The notes under the pieces were generated by a model. It did no database searches. It saw only the letters and a list, made by a program, of their open reading frames with translations, and had not been told where the DNA came from. From the NCBI RefSeq assembly GCF_040111675.1, contig NZ_CP157794.1, positions 1 through 64,000 on the forward strand: a stretch of DNA of 64,000 nt. The letters are read 5' to 3'. This DNA comes from Salinarimonas sp. (GTDB taxonomy: Bacteria; Pseudomonadota; Alphaproteobacteria; Rhizobiales; Beijerinckiaceae). The position numbers and the translations under genes are program-made. Positions 26,272 through 33,996 of this stretch are shown here, one piece after another (position 1 is the stretch's first letter; every line of letters begins with the position of its first letter).

Positions 26272-27387
26272 ATGCCGCTGCGTCTGGTCCTGGTCGGAGG
26301 AGGGCACACCCACGCGCTGGTGCTCGACGCGCTGCGCGCGCGCCGCGAGCCCGAGCTCGACGTGACGCTGGTCTCGCCCACGGACCACTCGCCCTATTCC
26401 GGCATGCTGCCCGGCCATATCGCCGGGCTCTATGACCGCGCGGCCATGCATATCGACGTGAGACGCCTCGCCGAAGAGGCCGGCGGAGCTTTCGTGCCCG
26501 ATTCGGCCGAGCGGATCGACGCGCAGGGGCGGGTGCTCCACACGCGCGGCGGCGCGGCGATCCCCTACGACGCGCTCTCCCTCGACATCGGCGTCACGCC
26601 GGACCTCTCCGCCATCGCCGGCGCGGCCGAGCACGCCATCGCGGTGAAGCCCATCGGCGACCTGCTGGCCAAGACGGACCGGCTGATCGCGGCGGCGCGC
26701 GCGCCCGACGGGCCGCGCGACCTCGTCGTCGTGGGCGGCGGGGCGGCCGGGCTGTGCCTCGCCTTCGCGCTCGCGCATCGCCTGCGGCGGGAGGCGCAAG
26801 GCGCCGGCTTCCGCTTCAGCCTCGTCACCGCGCACGCGCTCCTGCCGGATCTGAACGACGGCGCGCGCCGGATCGCCCGATCCCGCCTGAAGGCGGCGGG
26901 CATCGCGTTGGTCGAGAACGACCGGGCGGCGGCCGTCGCGCCGGATCGGGTGACGCTCGCGAGCGGCCGGGAGATCGCCTCCGACGCGACCCTCGTCGCC
27001 GTCGGCGCGGGCGCGCCGCCGCTGATCGCCCGCTCGGGTCTCGCCACCGATCCGCGCGGCTTCCTCGCCGTGCGCCCGACGCTGCAGGCGGTCGGCGACG
27101 ACGCGATCTTCGGCGCGGGCGACTGCGCGACCTCGGTCACCGATCCGCGGCCGAAGGCCGGCGTCTTCGCCGTGCGCCAGGGGCCGGCCCTGGCGGAGAA
27201 CCTGCGTCGGCTCGCACGCGGCGAACCGCTCGCGCCGTTCCAGCCGCAGGAGGATTGGCTCGTCCTGATGTCCACCGCCGACGGCCGCGCCATCGCCGCC
27301 CGCGGACGCTGGCTCGCCTGGGAGGGCCGGGCGGTGTGGTGGCTGAAGGACCGGATCGACAGGAAGTTCGTGGAGGGGCTCGGGTGA
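26272..27387 (+). CDS. FAD-dependent pyridine nucleotide-disulfide oxidoreductase (NDH-2 / SelD-associated type)
   Basis: 371 aa from the ATG at 26272, preceded by GAAAGGG. It begins with an FAD Rossmann motif (LVLVGGGHTHALVL), has YSGMLPGHIAGLY near residue 43, a second dinucleotide motif (LVVVGGGAAGLCLAFALAH, about 154) and IFGAGDCAT (about 282). The HTH after the glycine motif and SGMLPG are typical of the oxidoreductase domain that is often fused in front of selenophosphate synthetase. Here it stands alone, with no selD in the window, and the only formate dehydrogenase present uses Cys. The electron acceptor is unknown. It converges on the MOSC gene with a 7-base gap. Confidence 0.8.
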   Translation: MPLRLVLVGGGHTHALVLDALRARREPELDVTLVSPTDHSPYSGMLPGHIAGLYDRAAMHIDVRRLAEEAGGAFVPDSAERIDAQGRVLHTRGGAAIPYDALSLDIGVTPDLSAIAGAAEHAIAVKPIGDLLAKTDRLIAAARAPDGPRDLVVVGGGAAGLCLAFALAHRLRREAQGAGFRFSLVTAHALLPDLNDGARRIARSRLKAAGIALVENDRAAAVAPDRVTLASGREIASDATLVAVGAGAPPLIARSGLATDPRGFLAVRPTLQAVGDDAIFGAGDCATSVTDPRPKAGVFAVRQGPALAENLRRLARGEPLAPFQPQEDWLVLMSTADGRAIAARGRWLAWEGRAVWWLKDRIDRKFVEGLG

Positions 27388-27394
27388 GGCCGCC

Positions 27395-28183
27395 TCAGAA
27401 CGGCAGCCCCGCCGCCTCCCGCGCCTCCCCGACCGACAGCCGCTCGCCCACGGCGAGCGCGCCGCTGTCGACCACCTCGGCATAGACGCCGCAATCGACG
27501 TGGCCGTAGGTCCGCATCAGCACCTTCGGGATCTGCAGGTCGCGGATGCCGGTCACGGGGTCGACGTTCGTCGCCGCGCAGCGATCGATCCGCGCCGTCA
27601 CCCGCAGGCGCAGCCCCGACGGGCCGTCGAGCGTGCGCCCGACGAGATCGTGCTCGGCCCACGGCTCGATATCCTCGATCAGCACGTTGGCGCGAAAGCG
27701 CATCTGATCGACCGGCGCCCCGATGCGCTCCTCCAGCGCCGCGATCGTGGCGCGGTTGACGATGGAGACGAAGCCGCGGCGCGAGTCGGTGAAGCGGTAG
27801 GTGGGCGGCGCCGCGAGGATCCTCGGAGCGCCGCGCAGGGCGTCCCCGAGATAGGCGGCGAAGAAGGCCTCGATCGCCGCCCGTCCCTCGTCGGTGGCGA
27901 GGTCGCCCCGCGCCCGCTCCACCGCGCCTTCCGCGATCACGAGGACGCCCGTCGCGCCGTCGTAACGCGTCGCGAGCCGCGCCAGCGCCTCGTGCCGCAT
28001 CAGCATCAGGTACTTGATCTTGGGCTGATGCGTCGGCGCGGCCGGATCGAAGCCCGACGGGCCGTTCTCGATGGCGAAGAGGCGATCGCCGGGCACGTAG
28101 GCGCCGGCCTCCAGCGCCACGCGCGCCATCGGCTCCGGCGAAAGCCCCTTCACGGGGTAGCGATAGAGCCCGGCGACGCGCAT
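27395..28183 (-). CDS. MOSC-domain protein
   Basis: 262 aa from the ATG at 28183, preceded by GGAGAGAG. The N-terminal MOSC_N barrel (RVAGLYRYPVKGLSPEPM) is followed by the MOSC domain with FRANVLIEDIEPWAEHDLVG near residue 173, CAATNVDPVTGIRD near 203 and the candidate cofactor Cys in YGHVDCGVYAEV near 231. Such proteins handle sulfur attached to molybdenum cofactors or reduce hydroxylated compounds (YcbX, mARC). The next gene upstream on this strand, 11 bases away, encodes a secreted protein of unknown function. Confidence 0.85.
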   Translation of the reverse strand: MRVAGLYRYPVKGLSPEPMARVALEAGAYVPGDRLFAIENGPSGFDPAAPTHQPKIKYLMLMRHEALARLATRYDGATGVLVIAEGAVERARGDLATDEGRAAIEAFFAAYLGDALRGAPRILAAPPTYRFTDSRRGFVSIVNRATIAALEERIGAPVDQMRFRANVLIEDIEPWAEHDLVGRTLDGPSGLRLRVTARIDRCAATNVDPVTGIRDLQIPKVLMRTYGHVDCGVYAEVVDSGALAVGERLSVGEAREAAGLPF

Positions 28184-28194
28184 GTCTCTCTCCG

Positions 28195-29151
28195 TCAGAG
28201 CGGCTCGAACCGGTCGAGCACGAGGTCCGGCGCGCTCGTCGCGTGCCGCGAGGGGGTGGTGCGCCCGGCCCAGAGATCGGTGGCGGTGGCGCTCTCGAAG
28301 GCCGTGATCGGCGCCTCGCGCCAGCCCGGCGCGTCGGCCTCGCGCACGGCGATCTCGGCGAGATCGGCCGCGAAACGGGTGACGAAGTCGCCGCGCACGG
28401 CCGCGAAGGGCCGGTCCGCGACGGGCCGATCGAACACGACCTCGAGCGCGATCCGCTCGCGGTCGAGGGTCGCGAGCCGGATCGCCGCGCCGCCGCCGCC
28501 GACGAAGGCGAGCTGGAAGGTCTGCGTGCGCGGCGCGAAGACGATGCTCTCGATCGCCGTGCGCGGCGTCTCGCCCTCGATCGGCCCGACCACCACGCCG
28601 GCGCCGAAGGCGGTGGCGCCGCGCCCCTCCGGCGCGAGCGGGCGCAGACGCCACACGCCGGAGGCCGGCTCGATCACGACCACGCGCTCGGCCCGGCCGT
28701 CTCGGATCGCCCAGAGCTCCAGCGTGTCGACGCCCGCCGCCTCGCGGTCCCCGACGCGCACCGGGACCGCATTGCCCGAGAACAGGCCCGGCCGGCGCGT
28801 GCCGACGAGCTGGACCGAGAGGTCCTCGTACAGGGTCGTGCGCGAGGGCGCCTGGGCCGGCGTCTCGGCGGCCGGCGCGCCGTCGCAGGCGATCAGGTCC
28901 GCCGCCGGGGCGTCCGCGGCGCCGAGCATCGGCAGGTAGGACGGGTGCGCGGCGGTGAGGGCGAAGCGGCGCGTCTGCGGCGAGGACAGCGTCAGCGCGA
29001 CGTTGTCGCGCCCGATGCACAAAGCCGGCGTGGTGCGGTTCTCGATCGTCACGGCGAGCCCCTCGACGCTGGTGGCGGCGGCGGGCGCGGCGAGGGCGAG
29101 CGTCGCGGCGAGGGGCGCGGCGAGGCGCAGAAGGCGGGCGGAGCGGAACAT
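28195..29151 (-). CDS. Secreted hypothetical protein
   Basis: 318 aa from the ATG at 29151. A signal peptide (FRSARLLRLAAPLAATLALA) is cut near AAA|TSVEG. The mature part starts with VEGLAVTIENRTTPALCIGR and has Cys residues in ALCIGRD and LIACDGAP, possibly a disulfide. It is predicted mostly beta. I do not recognise a family. The frame is open well upstream of this ATG, but the signal peptide fixes the start. It is co-directional with the MOSC gene. Confidence 0.7.
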   Translation of the reverse strand: MFRSARLLRLAAPLAATLALAAPAAATSVEGLAVTIENRTTPALCIGRDNVALTLSSPQTRRFALTAAHPSYLPMLGAADAPAADLIACDGAPAAETPAQAPSRTTLYEDLSVQLVGTRRPGLFSGNAVPVRVGDREAAGVDTLELWAIRDGRAERVVVIEPASGVWRLRPLAPEGRGATAFGAGVVVGPIEGETPRTAIESIVFAPRTQTFQLAFVGGGGAAIRLATLDRERIALEVVFDRPVADRPFAAVRGDFVTRFAADLAEIAVREADAPGWREAPITAFESATATDLWAGRTTPSRHATSAPDLVLDRFEPL

Positions 29152-29258
29152 CGAACGCGGCGGGATCTCGTGGGGACCTGGGCCTCCCATCAACCGGAAG
29201 TGCGCCCGCCGCGCAAGGGCCGAGGCGCAACAACGCGGCGCGAAGCGACGTCCGCCGT

Positions 29259-29675
29259 TCACGTCACCTGCGCCTCGAGCGCCTCCATGTCTTCGTCGGA
29301 GAGGCCGAAATGATGGCCGATCTCGTGGATCAGAACGTGCGCCACGATGGCGCCGAGCGTCTCGTCGTGCTCGGCCCAATAGTCGAGGATCGGCCGGCGG
29401 TAGAGCCAGACCATGTTGGGGAACTGCCCCGAGGCGACCTCGCCCGCCTCCGCGAGGCCGATCCCGCGGAACAGGCCCAGCAGGTCGTAGTCGCTCTCGG
29501 CCTCGAGCTCCCGCAGCGTCTCCTCGTCGGGCCAATCGTCGACGCGCACGATCACGGCGGCCGCGAGCTCGCGGAATTCCCGCGGCAGCCGGGCGAAGGC
29601 CTCCTCCGCCAGGCGCTCGAACGCCTCGAGCGAAGGCGCCTTCAGCGCCAGGAGCTCGTCGCCGGGATGCGTCAT
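29259..29675 (-). CDS. Zincin-like metallopeptidase (DUF1025 family)
   Basis: 138 aa, the standard size of this family. The zinc motif is HEIGHHFGLSDEDM near residue 118, with PNMVWLYRRPILDYW upstream, both family signatures. These are small cytosolic minimal zincins of unknown substrate. The ATG at 29675 is one base beyond the stop of the preceding membrane-protein gene, so the two are in one operon. Confidence 0.88.
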   Translation of the reverse strand: MTHPGDELLALKAPSLEAFERLAEEAFARLPREFRELAAAVIVRVDDWPDEETLRELEAESDYDLLGLFRGIGLAEAGEVASGQFPNMVWLYRRPILDYWAEHDETLGAIVAHVLIHEIGHHFGLSDEDMEALEAQVT

Positions 29676-29676
29676 C

Positions 29677-29970
29677 TCACCACCAGTTCAGGGTGAAGCC
29701 GAGCCAGACCAGGAGGAAGACGAAGAACGGCACGGCGAGCGCCCGCCCGATGCGCTTGCCCCAGACCTCCATCGGGTCGGTCTCGCCGTGCGGCCCCGCG
29801 CCCTCGGCGTCGCGCCCGGCGAAATGATCCGCCATGCGCCGGCCCATCTTCGCCCCCGCCGAGCGGCCGACGGTCTCCGTCTCGCGGTCGACGCGGTCGA
29901 GTACGCGGCGGGATTCGCGCGCGCGAGCGTCGTCGTCGGGGTGGGGGCGCTTCGGGGGATCGGTGGGCAT
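29677..29970 (-). CDS. Small single-span membrane protein
   Basis: 97 aa. The first two-thirds are highly charged (PPKRPHPDDDARARESRRVL and following), then one hydrophobic helix (ALAVPFFVFLLVWLGFTLNW) ends the protein. The start is two bases after the stop of the 61-aa gene and the stop is one base before the metallopeptidase start, which makes it real by context. No family recognised. Confidence 0.7.
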   Translation of the reverse strand: MPTDPPKRPHPDDDARARESRRVLDRVDRETETVGRSAGAKMGRRMADHFAGRDAEGAGPHGETDPMEVWGKRIGRALAVPFFVFLLVWLGFTLNWW

Positions 29971-29972
29971 CG

Positions 29973-30158
29973 TCAGCGCTTCCGCGCTTCCGCCGCCGCA
30001 ATCCTCTCGGCTCTCCGCGCCGGGGAGACCGTCTCGTCGAAGCGAGCGAGCTTCGTTTCATCCGCTACGAAGCGAACGCCGATCCGCTGTGCAAGGTGCT
30101 CGAACTCGCCTTTGTACGCCCGCAAATCCCAGGCGCTTCGCTTCTGTGCGTCGGCCAT
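29973..30158 (-). CDS. Small hypothetical protein heading the 61/97/138-aa operon
   Basis: 61 aa from the ATG at 30158, with GGAGGG five bases upstream; a TTG at 30170 could extend it by four residues. The sequence (MADAQKRSAWDLRAYKGEFE, then HLAQRIGVRFVADETKL) is charged and probably helical. Its stop lies two bases before the next gene. It is divergent from the dCTP deaminase gene across about 105 bases, so the two share a control region. No family recognised. Confidence 0.55.
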   Translation of the reverse strand: MADAQKRSAWDLRAYKGEFEHLAQRIGVRFVADETKLARFDETVSPARRAERIAAAEARKR

Positions 30159-30263
30159 CGCTCCCTCCAACAGTCCGCTCCCGAGATCACACTAGCCTCG
30201 GCGCGATTCGTGTGTATAGGGTAAAATCGACGCAATATTCGGTTTCCACGGCAAGAGTTTGCA

Positions 30264-31775
30264 ATGCGCCTCGATGCGATCGAATTCCCCGAGCTCGTGT
30301 TCGGTCTCGCCGGCCCGATCGGCGTCGACATGGACGCTCTCACGACGACGCTCGTAAAGGCGTTGAACGAGGTCGAGTACAAGTCGTCCGTCATACGGCT
30401 CACGTCACTGTTCGAGAAGGGCGCCGCCGACACGGATCTCCCGGCTCGGAAGCCTGCGTCCTGCTTCCACGACTTCATGTGGAAGATGGACTCCGCCAAC
30501 GCGCTCCGGCGCGCCAATTCCGATTCTGCGGTTCTCGCGCGGCTCGCCATCGTCGAGCTGCGGGAGCGGAGGCGAGAGCTGACCGGCGACGCCGCCCTCG
30601 TCTCGTCGCGGCGCGCCTTCGTCGTCCGGCAGCTGAAGCATCCCGAGGAGGTCAAGCTCCTCCGCAAGGTCTACGGAAAACTCTTCTTTCTCGTTTCCGC
30701 GCATGCTCCCCGAAAGGAAAGGGTTGAGCAGCTCAAGCAACGCATTCGGCGGGATGAGGGACCCAGATGCAAGAGCTCTCACGTGCTGAACTTGGCGTTG
30801 CAACTGATCGAGCGGGACGAGGGCGAAGACTTCGGATATGGGCAGCAGCTCAGAGACACGTTCCACCTTGCGGACGTGTTCGTCGACGCCTCCAGCAAGG
30901 CTCGCCTGACCGCTGACATGCACCGCTTCGTCGCGGCGCTCTTCGGCAGGAACGACGTGTCCCCGACGAAGGCGGAGTACGGTATGTACGCGGCCAAGAC
31001 CGCGTCGCTCCGATCCGCCGATCTTTCTCGGCAGGTCGGGGCCGCGATCTTCTCCGAGGCCGGAGAAATCGTCTCCCAGGGATGCAACGAGGTCCCCAAG
31101 GTCGGCGGCGGCACCTACTGGGCCGGCGAGCATCCGGATTACCGGGATATCAGACGAGGATTCGACCCGAACGACGCGATCAAGCGCGAGATCGTGAGAG
31201 ACCTCGTGGAGCGCTTGGTCGAGGGCCGCATCCTGAGCGATACGGCGACGGCGACAGAACTCGCGGAGAAGCTCCTGGAAAGCAGAGGGCCGCTGCGTGG
31301 CTCGAGCTTGATGGACTTGACCGAGTTCGGGCGCATCGTCCACGCCGAGATGGGTGCGATCTGCGATGCGGCGCGACTCGGACGCCCTGTGAAGGGAGCC
31401 GTCCTATACTGTACGACTTTCCCCTGTCACAATTGCACGAAGCACATCCTCGCGTCCGGCATCATGCGAGTCGTCTATATGGAGCCGTACCCGAAGAGCC
31501 GCGCCGAGCAGCTCCACGGCGACGAGATCGAGATCGAGGTCGAGACGACGTCGGGCCGTGTCTGCTTCGTACCATTCTCAGGCATCTCGCCTCGGCGCTA
31601 TCGAGACCTGTTCGAGAAGGCGCGACGGAAAGACGCCGACGGACGAGCGACCGAGTGGGAGGCCGGCTCCCCCCGGCCGAGGGTCGATATCGTCTATCCG
31701 TCTCACCCCCTCGGCGAGGTATGGGCGATCCACCCCCTCGCTGGCGCGGCGGGCGACCCCGACGCGCGCCCATAG
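30264..31775 (+). CDS. avcD-like: Anti-phage dCTP deaminase, AvcD/DCD type
   Basis: 503 aa, two domains. The N-terminal part starts with LVFGLAGPIGVDMDALTTTL, a P-loop-kinase-like strand-loop without the Lys of a normal Walker A. The C-terminal deaminase has zinc ligands H360 in HAEMGAICDAARLG, and C388 and C391 in TTFPCHNCTKHIL; E362 is the proton shuttle. AvcD proteins convert dCTP/dCMP to deoxyuridine nucleotides during phage infection, draining dC and blocking phage replication. The length and domain order fit that family, not a metabolic Dcd or ComE. GC is about 56% in a counted stretch, well below the flanking genes, which suggests acquisition. No other defence gene adjoins. Confidence 0.85.
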   Translation: MRLDAIEFPELVFGLAGPIGVDMDALTTTLVKALNEVEYKSSVIRLTSLFEKGAADTDLPARKPASCFHDFMWKMDSANALRRANSDSAVLARLAIVELRERRRELTGDAALVSSRRAFVVRQLKHPEEVKLLRKVYGKLFFLVSAHAPRKERVEQLKQRIRRDEGPRCKSSHVLNLALQLIERDEGEDFGYGQQLRDTFHLADVFVDASSKARLTADMHRFVAALFGRNDVSPTKAEYGMYAAKTASLRSADLSRQVGAAIFSEAGEIVSQGCNEVPKVGGGTYWAGEHPDYRDIRRGFDPNDAIKREIVRDLVERLVEGRILSDTATATELAEKLLESRGPLRGSSLMDLTEFGRIVHAEMGAICDAARLGRPVKGAVLYCTTFPCHNCTKHILASGIMRVVYMEPYPKSRAEQLHGDEIEIEVETTSGRVCFVPFSGISPRRYRDLFEKARRKDADGRATEWEAGSPRPRVDIVYPSHPLGEVWAIHPLAGAAGDPDARP

Positions 31776-31807
31776 CCGCCTGCGACGGCTGCACAGGGAC
31801 CCGAGCC

Positions 31808-33235
31808 TCACTGCGCCGCCGTCTCCATCCCGGCCATCTCCCGCACGTCGACGAACCGCCCTGCGATCGCGGCGGCCGCGGCCATCGCCGGGGAGACGAG
31901 GTGGGTGCGGCCCTTGAAGCCCTGGCGACCCTCGAAATTGCGGTTCGAGGTCGAGGCGCAGCGCTCCTCGGGCGACAGGCGGTCGGCGTTCATGGCGAGG
32001 CACATCGAGCAGCCCGGCTCGCGCCACTCGAAGCCGGCGGCGAGGAAGATCTCGTGCAGGCCCTCGGCCTCGGCCTGCATCTTCACGAGGCCCGAGCCCG
32101 GGACGATCAGCGCGTTCACGCCCTCGGCCACGCGCTTGCCCTCGACCACCTTCGCCACCGCGCGCAGGTCCTCGATGCGGCCGTTGGTGCACGAGCCGAT
32201 GAAGACGCGATCGAGCGTGATGTCGGTCATCTTCATGCCGGGCGTGAGGCCCATGTACTGCAGCGCCCGCCACTTGGAGGCGCGCTTGTTGGGGTCCTCG
32301 ATGTCGTCCGGGTTCGGCACCACGCCGGTGACCGAGACGACGTCCTCCGGGGAGGTGCCCCAGGAGACGATGGGCGGCAGGTTCGCCGCGTCGAGCACGA
32401 CCTCGCGGTCGAAATGGGCGCCCTCGTCGGTCTTGAGGCTCTCCCAATAGGCCACCGCCCGATCCCAGGCCTCGCCCTTGGGCGCCTTCGGGCGGTCCTT
32501 CAGGTAGGCGTAGGTCTTCTCGTCGGGCGCGATCAGCCCGGCGCGGGCGCCGCCCTCGATCGACATGTTGCAGACCGTCATGCGGCCTTCCATCGAGAGC
32601 TGGCGGATGGCCGAGCCGGCGTACTCGATGACGGACCCGGTGCCGCCGGCCGTGCCGATCTCGCCGATGATGGCGAGGATGATGTCCTTCGCGGTGACGC
32701 CGGCGGGGAGATCCCCCTCCACGCGCACGCGCATGTTCTTGGCCTTCTTCTGGATCAGCGTCTGTGTCGCGAGCACGTGCTCGACCTCGGACGTGCCGAT
32801 GCCGTGGGCGAGCGCCCCGAAGGCGCCGTGGGTCGAGGTGTGGCTGTCGCCGCACACGATCGTCGTGCCCGGCAGGGTGAAGCCCTGCTCCGGCCCGACC
32901 ACGTGGACGATGCCCTGACGCCGGTCGAGCTCGTCGTAGTACTCGACGCCGAACTCCGCCGCGTTCTTGGCGAGCGCCTCCACCTGGGTCGCGCTCTCGG
33001 GATCCTCGATGCCGTGCGAGCGGTCGGTGGTCGGCACGTTGTGGTCGACGACGGCGAGGGTGCGCGTCGGCTGGCGCACCGTGCGGCCGGAGACGCGCAG
33101 GCCCTCGAAGGCCTGGGGCGAGGTCACCTCGTGGACGAGATGGCGGTCGATGTAGAGGAGGCAGGTCCCGTCCGGCTGGGTGTCGACCACGTGATCGTCC
33201 CAGATCTTGTCGTACATCGTGCGGGGCTTCGTCAT
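31808..33235 (-). CDS. leuC: 3-isopropylmalate dehydratase large subunit
   Basis: 475 aa. The aconitase-type [4Fe-4S] ligands are visible in FIGSCTNGR (Cys near residue 347) and [10 protein letters not shown] (two Cys near 408 and 411); [20 protein letters not shown] is also diagnostic. It isomerises 2- to 3-isopropylmalate in leucine synthesis with LeuD, which is not in this window. It is downstream of rplS on the same strand, but a hairpin terminator separates them. Confidence 0.96.
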   Translation of the reverse strand: MTKPRTMYDKIWDDHVVDTQPDGTCLLYIDRHLVHEVTSPQAFEGLRVSGRTVRQPTRTLAVVDHNVPTTDRSHGIEDPESATQVEALAKNAAEFGVEYYDELDRRQGIVHVVGPEQGFTLPGTTIVCGDSHTSTHGAFGALAHGIGTSEVEHVLATQTLIQKKAKNMRVRVEGDLPAGVTAKDIILAIIGEIGTAGGTGSVIEYAGSAIRQLSMEGRMTVCNMSIEGGARAGLIAPDEKTYAYLKDRPKAPKGEAWDRAVAYWESLKTDEGAHFDREVVLDAANLPPIVSWGTSPEDVVSVTGVVPNPDDIEDPNKRASKWRALQYMGLTPGMKMTDITLDRVFIGSCTNGRIEDLRAVAKVVEGKRVAEGVNALIVPGSGLVKMQAEAEGLHEIFLAAGFEWREPGCSMCLAMNADRLSPEERCASTSNRNFEGRQGFKGRTHLVSPAMAAAAAIAGRFVDVREMAGMETAAQ

Positions 33236-33343
33236 CGTCTCGACCTCTTCAGGTGCCTGTGGCCCGAACTTAGCGATGCGCGCGCGCCGCGCAAGGCGCG
33301 GATCCGTCGCGGCAGGGCGCTCTCTCGCGCCCGAAATGCGAAA

Positions 33344-33370
33344 CAGCGCGGCCTTTGGCGGGCCGCGCTG
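33344..33370 (-). terminator. Intrinsic terminator of rplS
   Basis: A perfect 10-bp stem (CAGCGCGGCC / GGCCGCGCTG) with a 7-base loop lies just downstream of rplS. On the minus strand it is followed by TTTCGCATTT. It would end the rplS message before leuC. Confidence 0.7.
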
Positions 33371-33403
33371 CGCAACAACCTCACGCCTGCCGGCGGGAAG
33401 GGC

Positions 33404-33871
33404 TCACTCGGCGGCGGTCTCGGCGGCCGCCTGCTTGGCGGCTTCCTTCGCGGCCTTCTCGGCGGCGTTCTTCTCGGCGCGGGCCTGGTTCTCGACCTCG
33501 CGCTGGCGCTGGGCGCGGCGATCGGTGCGCTCCGCGATACGGGCCGACTTGCCGCGGCGATCGCGCAGGTAGTACAGCTTGGCGCGACGGACCTTGCCGC
33601 GACGGACGACCTCGATCGACTCGACCATCGGCGAGTAGACCGGGAAGACACGCTCGACGCCCTCGCCGTAGGAGATCTTGCGGACCGTGAAGCTCTCCTG
33701 GATGCCGCCGCCGTTGCGGGCGATGCACACGCCCTCGTAGGCCTGCACGCGGGTGCGGTCGCCTTCGCGCACGCGCACGTTCACGATCACGGTATCGCCC
33801 GGCTCGAAGTCGGGGATGGTCTTGCCGAGCTTGGCGATCTGCTCCTGCTCGATCTGCTGGATGATGTTCAT
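33404..33871 (-). CDS. rplS: Ribosomal protein bL19
   Basis: 155 aa from the ATG at 33871. The L19 core is clear: [20 protein letters not shown], then [20 protein letters not shown] and [13 protein letters not shown]. It sits at the 30S-50S interface. A C-terminal tail of about 30 residues rich in Ala, Glu and Lys extends beyond the E. coli length, as is common in alphaproteobacteria. It is not accompanied here by trmD or rimM. Confidence 0.97.
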   Translation of the reverse strand: MNIIQQIEQEQIAKLGKTIPDFEPGDTVIVNVRVREGDRTRVQAYEGVCIARNGGGIQESFTVRKISYGEGVERVFPVYSPMVESIEVVRRGKVRRAKLYYLRDRRGKSARIAERTDRRAQRQREVENQARAEKNAAEKAAKEAAKQAAAETAAE

Positions 33872-33948
33872 GACAATGCTCCTGCCGTTGCGCGGCCGGT
33901 GTGCCGACCGTCGCGGGATTTCGGCGTCCTGTTTTGAGTTGGCCCGCG

Positions 33949-33977
33949 CCCATAGCCGAAACCGCGGGCTTTGTCGA
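33949..33977 (-). promoter_or_regulatory. Possible rplS promoter
   Basis: On the minus strand TCGACA (33977 to 33972) and TATGGG (33954 to 33949) are 17 bases apart in the 125-bp gap between the formate dehydrogenase and rplS. The -35 box is good and the -10 weak. Confidence 0.3.
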
Positions 33978-33996
33978 GAGGCGAGACGCGCGCGGC

